Source: Lacisediminihabitans sp040549525
Lineage (GTDB): Bacteria > Actinomycetota > Actinomycetes > Actinomycetales > Microbacteriaceae
Assembly (NCBI RefSeq): GCF_040549525.1
Contig: NZ_JBEPTM010000001.1
Span: 558,001 to 622,000, forward strand
DNA length: 64,000 nucleotides
Direction: 5' to 3'
Position 1 is the first letter of the stretch. Every line of letters starts with the position of its first letter. The translations under genes were made by a program, and so were the position numbers. Below the pieces are notes generated by a model. That model had not been told where the DNA came from. It did not search any database and was given only the letters and a program-made list of their open reading frames with translations. Positions 43,295 to 50,998 of this stretch are shown piece after piece.

Positions 43295-43747
43295 TCACGC
43301 CCCTCCGAAGATGTGCATGAGTTGACGGGGCAGGAAGCCCGCCATCAGCACGACCCAGATTCCGATGACGATCCAGAACATGAGGCGCTGGTGTTTGGTG
43401 CCGACGCTCCAGAAGTCGATGAGGATGATCCGCAGGCCGTTGAGGGCGTGGAAACCGATGGCGGCGACCAGGCCGGCTTCGCCGAGGCCCATGATGGGCG
43501 TCTTGTACTGGTCGATCACCGCGTTGTAGGCCTCAGGACTGAGCCGCACCAGCGAGGTGTCGAGAATGTGTACGAGCAGAAAGAAGAAGATCGCGACTCC
43601 GGTGATGCGATGGAGTACCCACGACCACATCCCTTCCCGGCCCCGATACAGCGTGCCTCGTGGCACCCGCGGAGCTGAGATCCTGGGTGTCGGTAATTTC
43701 TTATCTGGCATAGGTGCAGCCAGGGCCCCCGCCGACTTCTCTGGCAC
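43295..43747 (-). CDS. sdhC: Succinate dehydrogenase cytochrome b556 subunit
   Basis: Cytochrome b subunit (150 aa) that binds haem and quinone with SdhD. A basic cytoplasmic N-terminus is followed by the family signature WSWVLHRITGVAIFFFLLVH with the haem/quinone-site residues, then two more TM helices ending LMFWIVIGIWVVLMAGFLP. GTG 43747 follows AAGGAGG by 6 bases; longer frames have no ribosome site. First gene of the sdhCDAB operon; its stop is within a few bases of the sdhD start. Confidence 0.9.
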   Translation of the reverse strand: MPEKSAGALAAPMPDKKLPTPRISAPRVPRGTLYRGREGMWSWVLHRITGVAIFFFLLVHILDTSLVRLSPEAYNAVIDQYKTPIMGLGEAGLVAAIGFHALNGLRIILIDFWSVGTKHQRLMFWIVIGIWVVLMAGFLPRQLMHIFGGA

Positions 43748-43787
43748 GAGCAACCCTCCTTGGCGTCGGTGAGCTCCATAACAGAAG

Positions 43788-43803
43788 CTGTGAAAGTTCA
43801 CAG
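43788..43803. promoter_or_regulatory. Perfect palindrome upstream of sdhC (CRP/GlxR-like)
   Basis: CTGTGAA and TTCACAG flank an AG centre, 41 bp upstream of sdhC. The half-sites TGTGA / TCACA are those of CRP/GlxR-type regulators, but the spacing is 4 rather than 6, so the binding protein is uncertain. The site lies in the 205-bp divergent region between sdhC and the guanylyltransferase gene. Confidence 0.5.
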
Positions 43804-43861
43804 ATGAACTGAGTCGATTCTATTCCCGGCGATCGGGAGCACTCTGCCAAGGGGCCCCGCG

Positions 43862-43883
43862 AATGTCTCGGTATCGAGACATT
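43862..43883. promoter_or_regulatory. Perfect 9-bp inverted repeat in the sdhC/manC divergent region
   Basis: AATGTCTCG and CGAGACATT are separated by GTAT. The 22-bp palindrome lies 70 bp before the guanylyltransferase start and 115 bp from sdhC, suited to an operator for either direction. I do not recognise the cognate regulator. Confidence 0.5.
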
Positions 43884-43952
43884 TCCCAGCTTGCGGGGCG
43901 CGATGGCGCATCCCCGATGAGGTGGGCGGCCCCGACGGATAGTCTGGGCGAC

Positions 43953-45074
43953 ATGGCCACTCCTCCGGAAGAACTCGACCGTTTCTATAGTGTGATCCCC
44001 GCCGGCGGCATCGGATCCCGGCTCTGGCCACTCTCTCGGGCCGATGCCCCGAAGTTCCTCCACGACCTCACCGGATCCGGCAGCACACTGTTGCGCGCCA
44101 CCTGGGATCGTCTCGCGCCCATTTCGGGCCCGGACCGCATCATGGTGGTCACCGGCCGTGCCCATCGCGCGGCCGTGGAGGCGCAACTGCCCGATCTCAC
44201 CGACCCGAATGTCGTGCTCGAGAGCGAGCCGAAGGATTCGTCCGCGGCGATCGGACTTGCCGCCGCGATCCTGGTGCGCCGCGAGCCGGATGTCATCATC
44301 GGCTCGTTCGCCGCAGACCACGTCATCTCCGACCAGCGCGGCTTCCGCCGGGCGGTCGTCGAAGCGGTGGCCGCGGCGGAGGCCGGCTATATCGCGACCA
44401 TCGGCATCACTCCGACGGATGCCGCCATCGGCTTCGGTTACATCCACTGCGGGGATCCGCTCGATATCCCGGATGCCCCTCGCGCCGTGAGCGTCGACAG
44501 TTTCGTCGAGAAGCCCGACCTCGCCACCGCCCAGTCCTACCTCGCCGACGGCAACTACCTCTGGAACGGCGGCATGTTCATCTCCCGGGCCGACGTACTT
44601 CTCAAACAGCTCGGGGAGACGGAACCGCAGCTTCTCGCGGGTCTCGAGGAACTCGCCGAGGCCTGGGACACCCCCCGCCGCGGAGCCGTGGTCGACAAGG
44701 TCTGGCCGGAGCTGAAGAAGATCGCCATCGACTACACCGTCGCAGAGCCGGCCGCAGCGGCGGGCCGTCTCGTGGTCATTCCCGGTGACTTCGACTGGGA
44801 CGATGTCGGCGACTTCGCGGCGATCGCCAAACTGCACTCCGGAGGGCGCAAGTCCGACCTGGCGATCCTCGGCGAGAACGCGAGGGTGCTCGCCGACGCC
44901 TCGAGCGGTGTGGTGATCAGCCAGACCGGTCGCCTGATCTCCCTCATCGGAGTGACCGACATCGTCGTGGTCGACACCCCGGACGCGCTCCTCGTGACCA
45001 CCAGCGCGAATGCGCAGCGGGTCAAGTCCGTGGTGGATGCCCTCAAGCTGTCTGGTCGCAGCGACGTTCTCTAG
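43953..45074 (+). CDS. manC: Mannose-1-phosphate guanylyltransferase
   Basis: Nucleotidyltransferase (373 aa) forming GDP-mannose from GTP and mannose 1-phosphate for glycan and glycolipid synthesis. The signature SVIPAGGIGSRLWPLSRADA is at the N-terminus; SFAADHVISD, TIGITPTDAAIGFGYI, FVEKPD and NGGMFISRA follow as in GMP family enzymes. No fused isomerase domain is present, unlike long ManC proteins. ATG 43953 is preferred because the 30-codon longer frame runs through the palindrome region. Confidence 0.9.
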   Translation: MATPPEELDRFYSVIPAGGIGSRLWPLSRADAPKFLHDLTGSGSTLLRATWDRLAPISGPDRIMVVTGRAHRAAVEAQLPDLTDPNVVLESEPKDSSAAIGLAAAILVRREPDVIIGSFAADHVISDQRGFRRAVVEAVAAAEAGYIATIGITPTDAAIGFGYIHCGDPLDIPDAPRAVSVDSFVEKPDLATAQSYLADGNYLWNGGMFISRADVLLKQLGETEPQLLAGLEELAEAWDTPRRGAVVDKVWPELKKIAIDYTVAEPAAAAGRLVVIPGDFDWDDVGDFAAIAKLHSGGRKSDLAILGENARVLADASSGVVISQTGRLISLIGVTDIVVVDTPDALLVTTSANAQRVKSVVDALKLSGRSDVL

Positions 45075-45113
45075 GTGATTATTTCTGCAACATTTCCTGA
45101 CCATCGCATCTTG

Positions 45114-45138
45114 GTAACCATTGGGTCCCAGTGGTCAC
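45114..45138. promoter_or_regulatory. 25-bp palindrome between manC and the nucleoside-binding lipoprotein gene
   Basis: Arms GTAACCATTGGG and CCCAGTGGTCAC pair in 10 of 12 positions around a single T. The tiny centre makes a transcript hairpin unlikely, so an operator for the BMP transporter promoter is the better reading. TAACAT and TAACCT (candidate -10 hexamers) lie 20-40 bases downstream. Confidence 0.45.
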
Positions 45139-45230
45139 GGATGGCTGATCCGCTGTCGTAACATTCGGTAACCTGACACCACTATGGCCACGGCAACCGC
45201 TGCTATGGCTGCACCTTCTTGGAGGACATC

Positions 45231-46337
45231 TTGAGAATCACCACGCGTAAGGCCGCGCTCAGCGGTCTCGCTTTGGTCGGCGTCGTTTCCCTGCTCGCGG
45301 GCTGCGCAGCAGCGCCCAAGGCCGACAGCACCACCGCAGCAAAGACGAAGTTCCTTCCGTGCATGGTCTCGGATGCCGGTGGGTTCGACGACAAGTCCTT
45401 CAACCAGCTCGGCCTCGAGGGGCTGCAGGCCGCGGCCAAGTCGCTCGGCGCCTCGTACAAGAAGGCGGAGTCCAACGCCGACACCGACTACGCACCGAAC
45501 ATCGAAAGCATGGTGGCCGCGAACTGCAACCTGATCATCACGGTCGGCTTCAACCTCTCCGCCGCCACTCTCGCCGCGGCCAAGGCCAACCCGGACATCC
45601 AGTTCGCCATCATCGACGACGCGGCAGATGCCAACTTCGACGGCAAGGTCGACGAGCCGAATATCAAGCCGATCCTCTTCGACACCGCGCAGGCCGCGTT
45701 CCTCGCGGGCTACGCCTCGGCGAGCTACAGCAAGTCGGGCGTCGTCGGCACCTTCGGCGGAATGCAGTTCCCGACCGTGACGATCTTCATGGACGGCTTC
45801 GCCGATGGCGTCGCGCAGTTCAACAAGGACAAGAGCAAGGATGTCAAGGTCGTCGGTTGGGACGTCACGAGCCAGAAGGGTTCGTTCACCGGTGGTTTCG
45901 ATGCGAATGACACCGCGAAGAGCACGGCCCAGAACCTGATCGACCAGGGTGCTGACGTCATCTTCCCGGTCGGCGGACCGATCTTCCAGAGCGCCGGTGC
46001 CGCAATCACCGACTCGAAGAAGGACATCGCGCTTCTCGGCGCCGACGCCGACGTGTACAACACGTTCCCGCAATACGACAAGCTCTACCTCACCTCGGTT
46101 CTCAAGGGCATCGATCCGGCCACGCAGGCCGTCGTCAAGGCGAGCGCCAAGCAGGCGAAGGGCACCTTCGACAACGTGGCCTACGTCGGCAACCTGAAGA
46201 ACGACGGAGTGGGCATCGCCCCGTTCCACGACTTCAAGTCGAAGGTCGACGCCGGACTGCAGGGCGAGCTCGACAAGCTCAAAGCCGACATCATCAGCGG
46301 AACGCTGACGGTGAAGTCCTACCTCTCCGGTAGCTGA
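45231..46337 (+). CDS. BMP/PnrA-like nucleoside ABC transporter substrate-binding lipoprotein
   Basis: Surface lipoprotein (368 aa) that binds nucleosides for the importer encoded by the next three genes. The signal peptide ends at lipobox LLAGC (Cys near residue 24). The Bmp family pattern is plain: VSDAGGFDDKSFNQLGLEGL at the start, TVGFNLSAATLAAAKANPD, VVGTFGGMQFPTVTIFMDGF and DVIFPVGGPIFQSAG. TTG 45231 is selected because GGAGGA precedes it by 5 bases, ahead of an upstream TTG at 45219. A strong hairpin after the stop may favour its mRNA. Confidence 0.92.
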   Translation: MRITTRKAALSGLALVGVVSLLAGCAAAPKADSTTAAKTKFLPCMVSDAGGFDDKSFNQLGLEGLQAAAKSLGASYKKAESNADTDYAPNIESMVAANCNLIITVGFNLSAATLAAAKANPDIQFAIIDDAADANFDGKVDEPNIKPILFDTAQAAFLAGYASASYSKSGVVGTFGGMQFPTVTIFMDGFADGVAQFNKDKSKDVKVVGWDVTSQKGSFTGGFDANDTAKSTAQNLIDQGADVIFPVGGPIFQSAGAAITDSKKDIALLGADADVYNTFPQYDKLYLTSVLKGIDPATQAVVKASAKQAKGTFDNVAYVGNLKNDGVGIAPFHDFKSKVDAGLQGELDKLKADIISGTLTVKSYLSGS

Positions 46338-46353
46338 TAACACACGAAACGAC

Positions 46354-46388
46354 GGGCGGGGAGGCCAGCGATGCTGGTCTCCCCGCCC
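46354..46388 (+). terminator. Strong hairpin between nucleoside-binding protein and ATPase genes
   Basis: A 16-bp stem (one G-T wobble), GGGCGGGGAGGCCAGC pairing with GCTGGTCTCCCCGCCC around a GAT loop, begins 16 bases after the stop. There is no long T tract (TGCTTAA follows). It may act as partial terminator or stabiliser of the lipoprotein mRNA. Confidence 0.7.
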
Positions 46389-46442
46389 TGCTTAACCATC
46401 CACTCAGCCGCCCGCAGACCTGATTGACTTGCGGCTACGACT

Positions 46443-46458
46443 CCGGCAACGTTGCCGG
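46443..46458. promoter_or_regulatory. Perfect palindrome CCGGCAAC/GTTGCCGG, LacI-type operator candidate
   Basis: A gap-free 16-bp palindrome centred on CAACGTTG, 14 bp before the ATPase start and just ahead of TAGATT (46460-46465), a possible -10 hexamer. LacI/GalR-family operators are gap-free palindromes centred on CG with AACGTT cores, so a nucleoside- or ribose-responsive LacI protein is a reasonable candidate. No such gene is present in the window. Confidence 0.55.
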
Positions 46459-46472
46459 ATAGATTGGGACGC

Positions 46473-47993
46473 ATGAAGCTCGAACTCCGTGGGATCACCA
46501 AGCGGTTTGGTGCCCTTGTGGCCAACGATCACATCGATCTCGTCGTCGAACCCGGTGAGATCCACTGCCTCCTCGGCGAGAACGGCGCAGGCAAGTCCAC
46601 GCTCATGAACGTGCTCTACGGCCTCTACCAGGCCGAAGAGGGCGAGATCCTGCTCGACGATGCCGTGCAGCACTTCGCCGGCCCCGGTGACGCGATGGCG
46701 GCCGGAATCGGAATGGTCCACCAGCACTTCATGCTCATCCCCGTCTTCACAGTCGCCGAGAACGTGATGCTCGGTCACGAGCAGACCTCCTTCGGTGGCC
46801 GACTCGACCTCGCTGCGGCGCGCGAACAGGTGCGTCAGATCTCGAGCCGATTCGGATTCGACGTCGATCCGGACGCCCTGGTGGACGACCTCCCCGTCGG
46901 GGTGCAGCAGCGGGTGGAGATCATCAAGGCACTCTCCCGCGACGCGAAGGTGCTCGTCTTCGACGAACCGACCGCGGTGCTCACCCCGCAGGAGACGGAT
47001 GAGCTGATGGTGATCATGAAACAGCTCAAGGCCGCCGGCACCTCCATCGTCTTCATCACCCACAAGCTGCGCGAGGTGCGCGAGGTGGCAGACCGGATCA
47101 CCGTCATCCGGCTCGGCAAGGTCGTGGGCGAGGCATCCCCCACCGCGACCAATACCGAACTCGCCTCCCTGATGGTGGGCCGACCGGTCGAACTCACTGT
47201 GAACAAGGGTCCGGAGAAGCCCGGCGACGCTGCTCTCGTGATCAGCCACCTCTCGGTGATCGATCACCGCGGACAGCTCGTCGTGAACGACGTGAGCTTC
47301 GAGGTGAAGTCGGGCGAGATCCTGGCGATCGCCGGCGTGCAGGGCAACGGACAGACCGAACTCACCGAAGCGATCATGGGGCTCCAGCCCCGGGTCACCG
47401 GATCCATCGTGCTCGACGGCACTGATTTGCGTCGCGAATCGACCAGGAAGGTGCTCGACTCCGGGGTCGGCTTCGTGCCGGAGGACCGCGGAGAAGACGG
47501 ACTCATCGCCGAGTTCACCATCGCCGAGAACCTCATGCTCGACCGATCAGACGGAGCTCCGTTCGTGAAGGCGGGAACGCTCCAGCTCGGCGGCCTCGCG
47601 GAGTTCGCCGAGCAGAAGATCGTGGAGTTCGACATCCGCGCCCAGGGCATCGGCACGCACGCCGGCAAACTCTCCGGGGGCAACCAACAGAAGGTCGTGC
47701 TCGCCCGCGAGCTGAGCCGCGACCTCCGGCTCTTCGTGGCGGCGCAGCCGACCCGGGGACTGGATGTCGGTTCGATCGAGTTCGTGCACACGCGGATCGT
47801 CGCCACTCGCGATGCAGGCACCGCCGTGATCGTCGTGTCCACCGAACTCGATGAGGTCGTCGCGCTCGCAGACCGCATCGCCGTGATGTACCGGGGCGGA
47901 ATCGTCGGGATCGTGCCGGGCAACACCCCGCGTGCGGTGCTCGGGCTCATGATGGCAGGCGAACTGCCCGACACGGCGGAGGTGGCGGCGTGA
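46473..47993 (+). CDS. Nucleoside ABC transporter ATP-binding protein, tandem NBD
   Basis: Tandem ATPase (506 aa) of the BMP-type nucleoside importer (NupA/YufO class). NBD1 has GENGAGKST and the family-typical DLPVGVQQRVEIIKAL signature region; NBD2 has the degenerate Walker A GVQGNGQTE, LSGGNQQKVVLAREL and the variant Walker B FVAAQPTRGLD, where Gln replaces the usual Glu as in relatives. ATG 46473 has no clear ribosome site beyond GGGAC. It is followed by two permease genes with 4-bp overlaps. Confidence 0.92.
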   Translation: MKLELRGITKRFGALVANDHIDLVVEPGEIHCLLGENGAGKSTLMNVLYGLYQAEEGEILLDDAVQHFAGPGDAMAAGIGMVHQHFMLIPVFTVAENVMLGHEQTSFGGRLDLAAAREQVRQISSRFGFDVDPDALVDDLPVGVQQRVEIIKALSRDAKVLVFDEPTAVLTPQETDELMVIMKQLKAAGTSIVFITHKLREVREVADRITVIRLGKVVGEASPTATNTELASLMVGRPVELTVNKGPEKPGDAALVISHLSVIDHRGQLVVNDVSFEVKSGEILAIAGVQGNGQTELTEAIMGLQPRVTGSIVLDGTDLRRESTRKVLDSGVGFVPEDRGEDGLIAEFTIAENLMLDRSDGAPFVKAGTLQLGGLAEFAEQKIVEFDIRAQGIGTHAGKLSGGNQQKVVLARELSRDLRLFVAAQPTRGLDVGSIEFVHTRIVATRDAGTAVIVVSTELDEVVALADRIAVMYRGGIVGIVPGNTPRAVLGLMMAGELPDTAEVAA

Positions 47994-49267
47994 CCGACTC
48001 GCAAACACCCTCTCCCACCCAACCGCAGGCGAAGGCACCGATCGAGAACGAGCCCTCCCGGTTCAGCGGAGTGCTCCGGGAGATCACCACGGGCAACGCC
48101 CTGATCTCTGTGCTGGCAGTCGTGCTCGCGCTCGTGGCCGGCGGCATTCTCATCGCCCTGACGGACCCGACTGTCAAGACGGCATCCGCCTACTTCTTCT
48201 CTCGCCCCACCGATATGCTCCAAGCCGCCTGGACGGCCGTGTCGGGTGCGTACATCGCCCTGTTCCAAGGTTCGATCTACAACTTCGGTCGACCCGACTT
48301 CGCAGGCGGCATCAAGCCCTTCACCGAGACTCTCGCCTTCGCGACGCCGCTCATCGCGGCCGGTCTCGGAGTGGCGCTGGCGTTCCGGGTGGGACTGTTC
48401 AACATCGGTGGGCGTGGGCAGATGCTCATCGCTGCTGCCGCTGCCGGCTGGGTCGGTTTCTCCTTCGACCTGCCATTCCCCCTCCACCTCATCGTCGCGC
48501 TGCTCGCGGGGATCGCGGGCGGTGCGATCTGGGGCGGCATCGTCGGACTGCTCAAGGCGCGAACCGGGGCGAACGAGGTGATCGTCACGATCATGCTCAA
48601 TTACGTGGCCTATTACCTCCTCGCCTACATGCTTCGCACGCCCGGCCTTCTGCAGGCCAAGGGCTCGAGCAATCCGAAATCCCCGGCGATGAAGCCCTCC
48701 GCGATCTTCCCCGACCTGCTGGGGCCGAACTACAACCTGACCATCGGGTTCATTCTCGTGATCATCGTGACCATCTTCGTCTGGTATCTGCTCAACCGGT
48801 CGAGCCTCGGTTTCAAGTTCCGGGCGATCGGCGAGAATCCCCACGCTTCCCGCGTCGCGGGCATAGACGTGAAGAACATGTACGTCTACGCGATGCTCAT
48901 CTCCGGTGGGCTCATCGGGCTCGCCGGAGCGAATCAGGTGCAGGGCTCCATCACCTCGGGATTCGGATCGGGCATCGATGCGGGCATCGGGTTCGATGCC
49001 ATCACGGTCGCACTCCTCGGTCGCTCCAAGCCGTGGGGCGTGTTCGTAGCAGGCATCCTGTTCGGCGCGTTCAAGGCGGGAGGATTCACCATGCAGGCCT
49101 CCCAGGGCATCCCCATCGAAATCGTGTCGGTGGTCCAGTCGCTCATCGTGCTCTTCATCGCGGCTCCTCCACTGGTGCGGGCGGTCTTCCGCCTGCCGAA
49201 ACCCTCCGGCGTCCCGAGAATCCGCACGTCGAAGATTTCCGGCAAGAAGGCTGTGGTGACCAAATGA
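47990..49267 (+). CDS. Nucleoside ABC transporter permease (first)
   Basis: Membrane subunit (425 aa) of the BPD_transp_2 (branched-chain/nucleoside) type. After a polar N-terminus come about nine TM helices; FNIGGRGQMLIAAAAAGWVG and FRAIGENPHASRVAGIDVKN are family landmarks, as is VALLGRSKPWGVFVAGILFG. GTG 47990 overlaps the ATPase stop. It pairs with the second permease to form a heterodimeric channel. Confidence 0.9.
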   Translation: MTDSQTPSPTQPQAKAPIENEPSRFSGVLREITTGNALISVLAVVLALVAGGILIALTDPTVKTASAYFFSRPTDMLQAAWTAVSGAYIALFQGSIYNFGRPDFAGGIKPFTETLAFATPLIAAGLGVALAFRVGLFNIGGRGQMLIAAAAAGWVGFSFDLPFPLHLIVALLAGIAGGAIWGGIVGLLKARTGANEVIVTIMLNYVAYYLLAYMLRTPGLLQAKGSSNPKSPAMKPSAIFPDLLGPNYNLTIGFILVIIVTIFVWYLLNRSSLGFKFRAIGENPHASRVAGIDVKNMYVYAMLISGGLIGLAGANQVQGSITSGFGSGIDAGIGFDAITVALLGRSKPWGVFVAGILFGAFKAGGFTMQASQGIPIEIVSVVQSLIVLFIAAPPLVRAVFRLPKPSGVPRIRTSKISGKKAVVTK

Positions 49268-50559
49268 CCACCGTGACAGACAATCAGGGCGTTTCGAGCA
49301 GCGCGCCCATCGCTCTCCAGTCAGCCGTGGTGAAAAGCTGGAAGGCTCCCATCGCGCTGGGCTTCTTCGCGGTGCTCTCGCTCGTGCTCTTCGGCTTCTT
49401 CGGCCGCTCGGGCACCAGCACCTTCCGGCTGTCCACCGACTCCGACTTCTTCCAGATTCCCCCCATCCCCGTCGACGCCCGGCCAACCTCGATCGTCACG
49501 TCGGTGCTGTTGCTGCTCATCGCCGGTTGGGCGGCCTGGCTCGCGCGGCACGCGCGACGCGTCCCGCTCTGGGTCACCGCCGTCTTTGCGGTGCTGTTCC
49601 TGTTCGCGTTCCTGGTCTGGGCATCCGCGGGCCTCCGGTCGATCCCCGTGGCTGGCTTGCTCGTCGGTGCCGTTGGTCTCAGCGTTCCCCTGATCTTCGG
49701 AGCGCTCGGCGGCGTGATCTCGGAGCGGGTCGGTGTGGTCAATGTGGCCATCGAGGGCCAGTTGCTCGCGGGAGCCTTCGTTTCGGCGCTCGTCGCCTCC
49801 GCGACTCGGCTTCCCTTTCTCGGCTTGCTTGCGGCCATGGTCGCCGGCATGTTGGTGTCCTTCGTGCTCGCCGCATTCTCGATCAAGTACTTCGTCGACC
49901 AGGTGATCGTCGGAGTGGTTCTCAACGTGCTCGTGACCGGGCTCACGAGCTTCCTGTACACCACACTGTTGAGCCCCAACCAGACCACCCTCAACTCCCC
50001 GGAGCGGTTCCAGCGCATCAACATCCCGCTGCTCAGCGAGATCCCGATCATCGGACCGACGCTGTTTCGGCAGACGATCATCATCTACATCATGTACGTC
50101 GCGGTCTTCGTCGTCTGGTATGCCCTGTTCCACACCAAGTGGGGACTGCGGCTCCGATCCTCCGGGGAGAACCCGCAGGCCGCGGACACCGTCGGTATCA
50201 ACGTCAACCGCACCCGCTTCTGGAATGTCTCTCTCGCCGGGGCCATCGCCGGGTTCGGTGGGGCGTACTTCACCCTCGGGTCGGTGGGCAGTTTCAGCAA
50301 GGAGATGACGGCCGGCGCCGGGTTCATCGCCCTTGCGGCCGTGATCTTCGGACGCTGGGATCCGATCCGCGCGACCCTCGCCGCCCTGCTGTTCGGTTTC
50401 GCCACCAACCTCCAGAGCGTGCTGTCGGCGATCGGTTCCCCGGTGCCCAGCGAGTTCATGTTGATGCTGCCGTACGTGATCACCATCTTCGCCGTCGCCG
50501 GGCTCGTCGGCTCGGTGCGACCACCCGCCGCATCGGGCAAAGCGTACGTGAAGGGCTGA
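49264..50559 (+). CDS. Nucleoside ABC transporter permease (second)
   Basis: Second channel subunit (431 aa) with about ten hydrophobic segments. GGVISERVGVVNVAIEGQLL in the first half and RSSGENPQAADTVGINVNRT in the cytoplasmic loop match NupQ/YufQ-like permeases. ATG 49264 overlaps the first permease stop, and its own stop overlaps the cytidine deaminase start (TGATGATG), tying transport to catabolism in one operon. Confidence 0.9.
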   Translation: MTTVTDNQGVSSSAPIALQSAVVKSWKAPIALGFFAVLSLVLFGFFGRSGTSTFRLSTDSDFFQIPPIPVDARPTSIVTSVLLLLIAGWAAWLARHARRVPLWVTAVFAVLFLFAFLVWASAGLRSIPVAGLLVGAVGLSVPLIFGALGGVISERVGVVNVAIEGQLLAGAFVSALVASATRLPFLGLLAAMVAGMLVSFVLAAFSIKYFVDQVIVGVVLNVLVTGLTSFLYTTLLSPNQTTLNSPERFQRINIPLLSEIPIIGPTLFRQTIIIYIMYVAVFVVWYALFHTKWGLRLRSSGENPQAADTVGINVNRTRFWNVSLAGAIAGFGGAYFTLGSVGSFSKEMTAGAGFIALAAVIFGRWDPIRATLAALLFGFATNLQSVLSAIGSPVPSEFMLMLPYVITIFAVAGLVGSVRPPAASGKAYVKG

Positions 50560-50969
50560 TGATGTCGGATGTCGACTGGGAGGCCCTGCGGCTCGTCGCG
50601 AACGAGGCGAACACGCACGCCTATGTGCCTTACTCGAAGTTCCCGGTGGGCGTCGCCGCGATCGTCGATGACGGCCGCATCATCTCCGGCGCCAATGTGG
50701 AGAACGCGTCGTACGGCCTCACTCTCTGCGCCGAATGCGCCCTGGTCTCCTCGCTGCACATGACCGGCGGTGGGCGCCTCGTGGCGTTCACCTGCGTCGA
50801 CGGCCACGGCAACATCCTCATGCCCTGCGGGCGGTGCAGGCAGCTGCTCTATGAACATTCCGCACCCGGCATGCTTCTCGAGACCGTCTCCGGCGTGAAG
50901 ACGATCGACGAAGTCATCCCGGATGCCTTCGGCCCGCGCCAGCTCGCCGAGTACCGCGACGCGGACTGA
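50559..50969 (+). CDS. cdd: Cytidine deaminase
   Basis: Homotetramer-type enzyme (136 aa) hydrolysing cytidine or deoxycytidine to uridine derivatives. It carries the substrate loop AYVPYSKFPVGVAAIV, NVENASYGLTLCAECAL (zinc Cys and catalytic Glu) and PCGRCRQLL (two further zinc Cys). Two adjacent ATGs (50559, 50562) are possible. It is coupled to the nucleoside importer and followed 29 bp later by thymidine phosphorylase, forming a pyrimidine salvage path. Confidence 0.95.
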   Translation: MMSDVDWEALRLVANEANTHAYVPYSKFPVGVAAIVDDGRIISGANVENASYGLTLCAECALVSSLHMTGGGRLVAFTCVDGHGNILMPCGRCRQLLYEHSAPGMLLETVSGVKTIDEVIPDAFGPRQLAEYRDAD

Positions 50970-50998
50970 ACCCCCTCCCTACGATCGGACTCTCCACC

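Noticed and set aside
47264..49486. 740-aa minus-strand frame across the nucleoside transporter genes
   Set aside because: It is antisense to two clear transporter genes and has no domain pattern.
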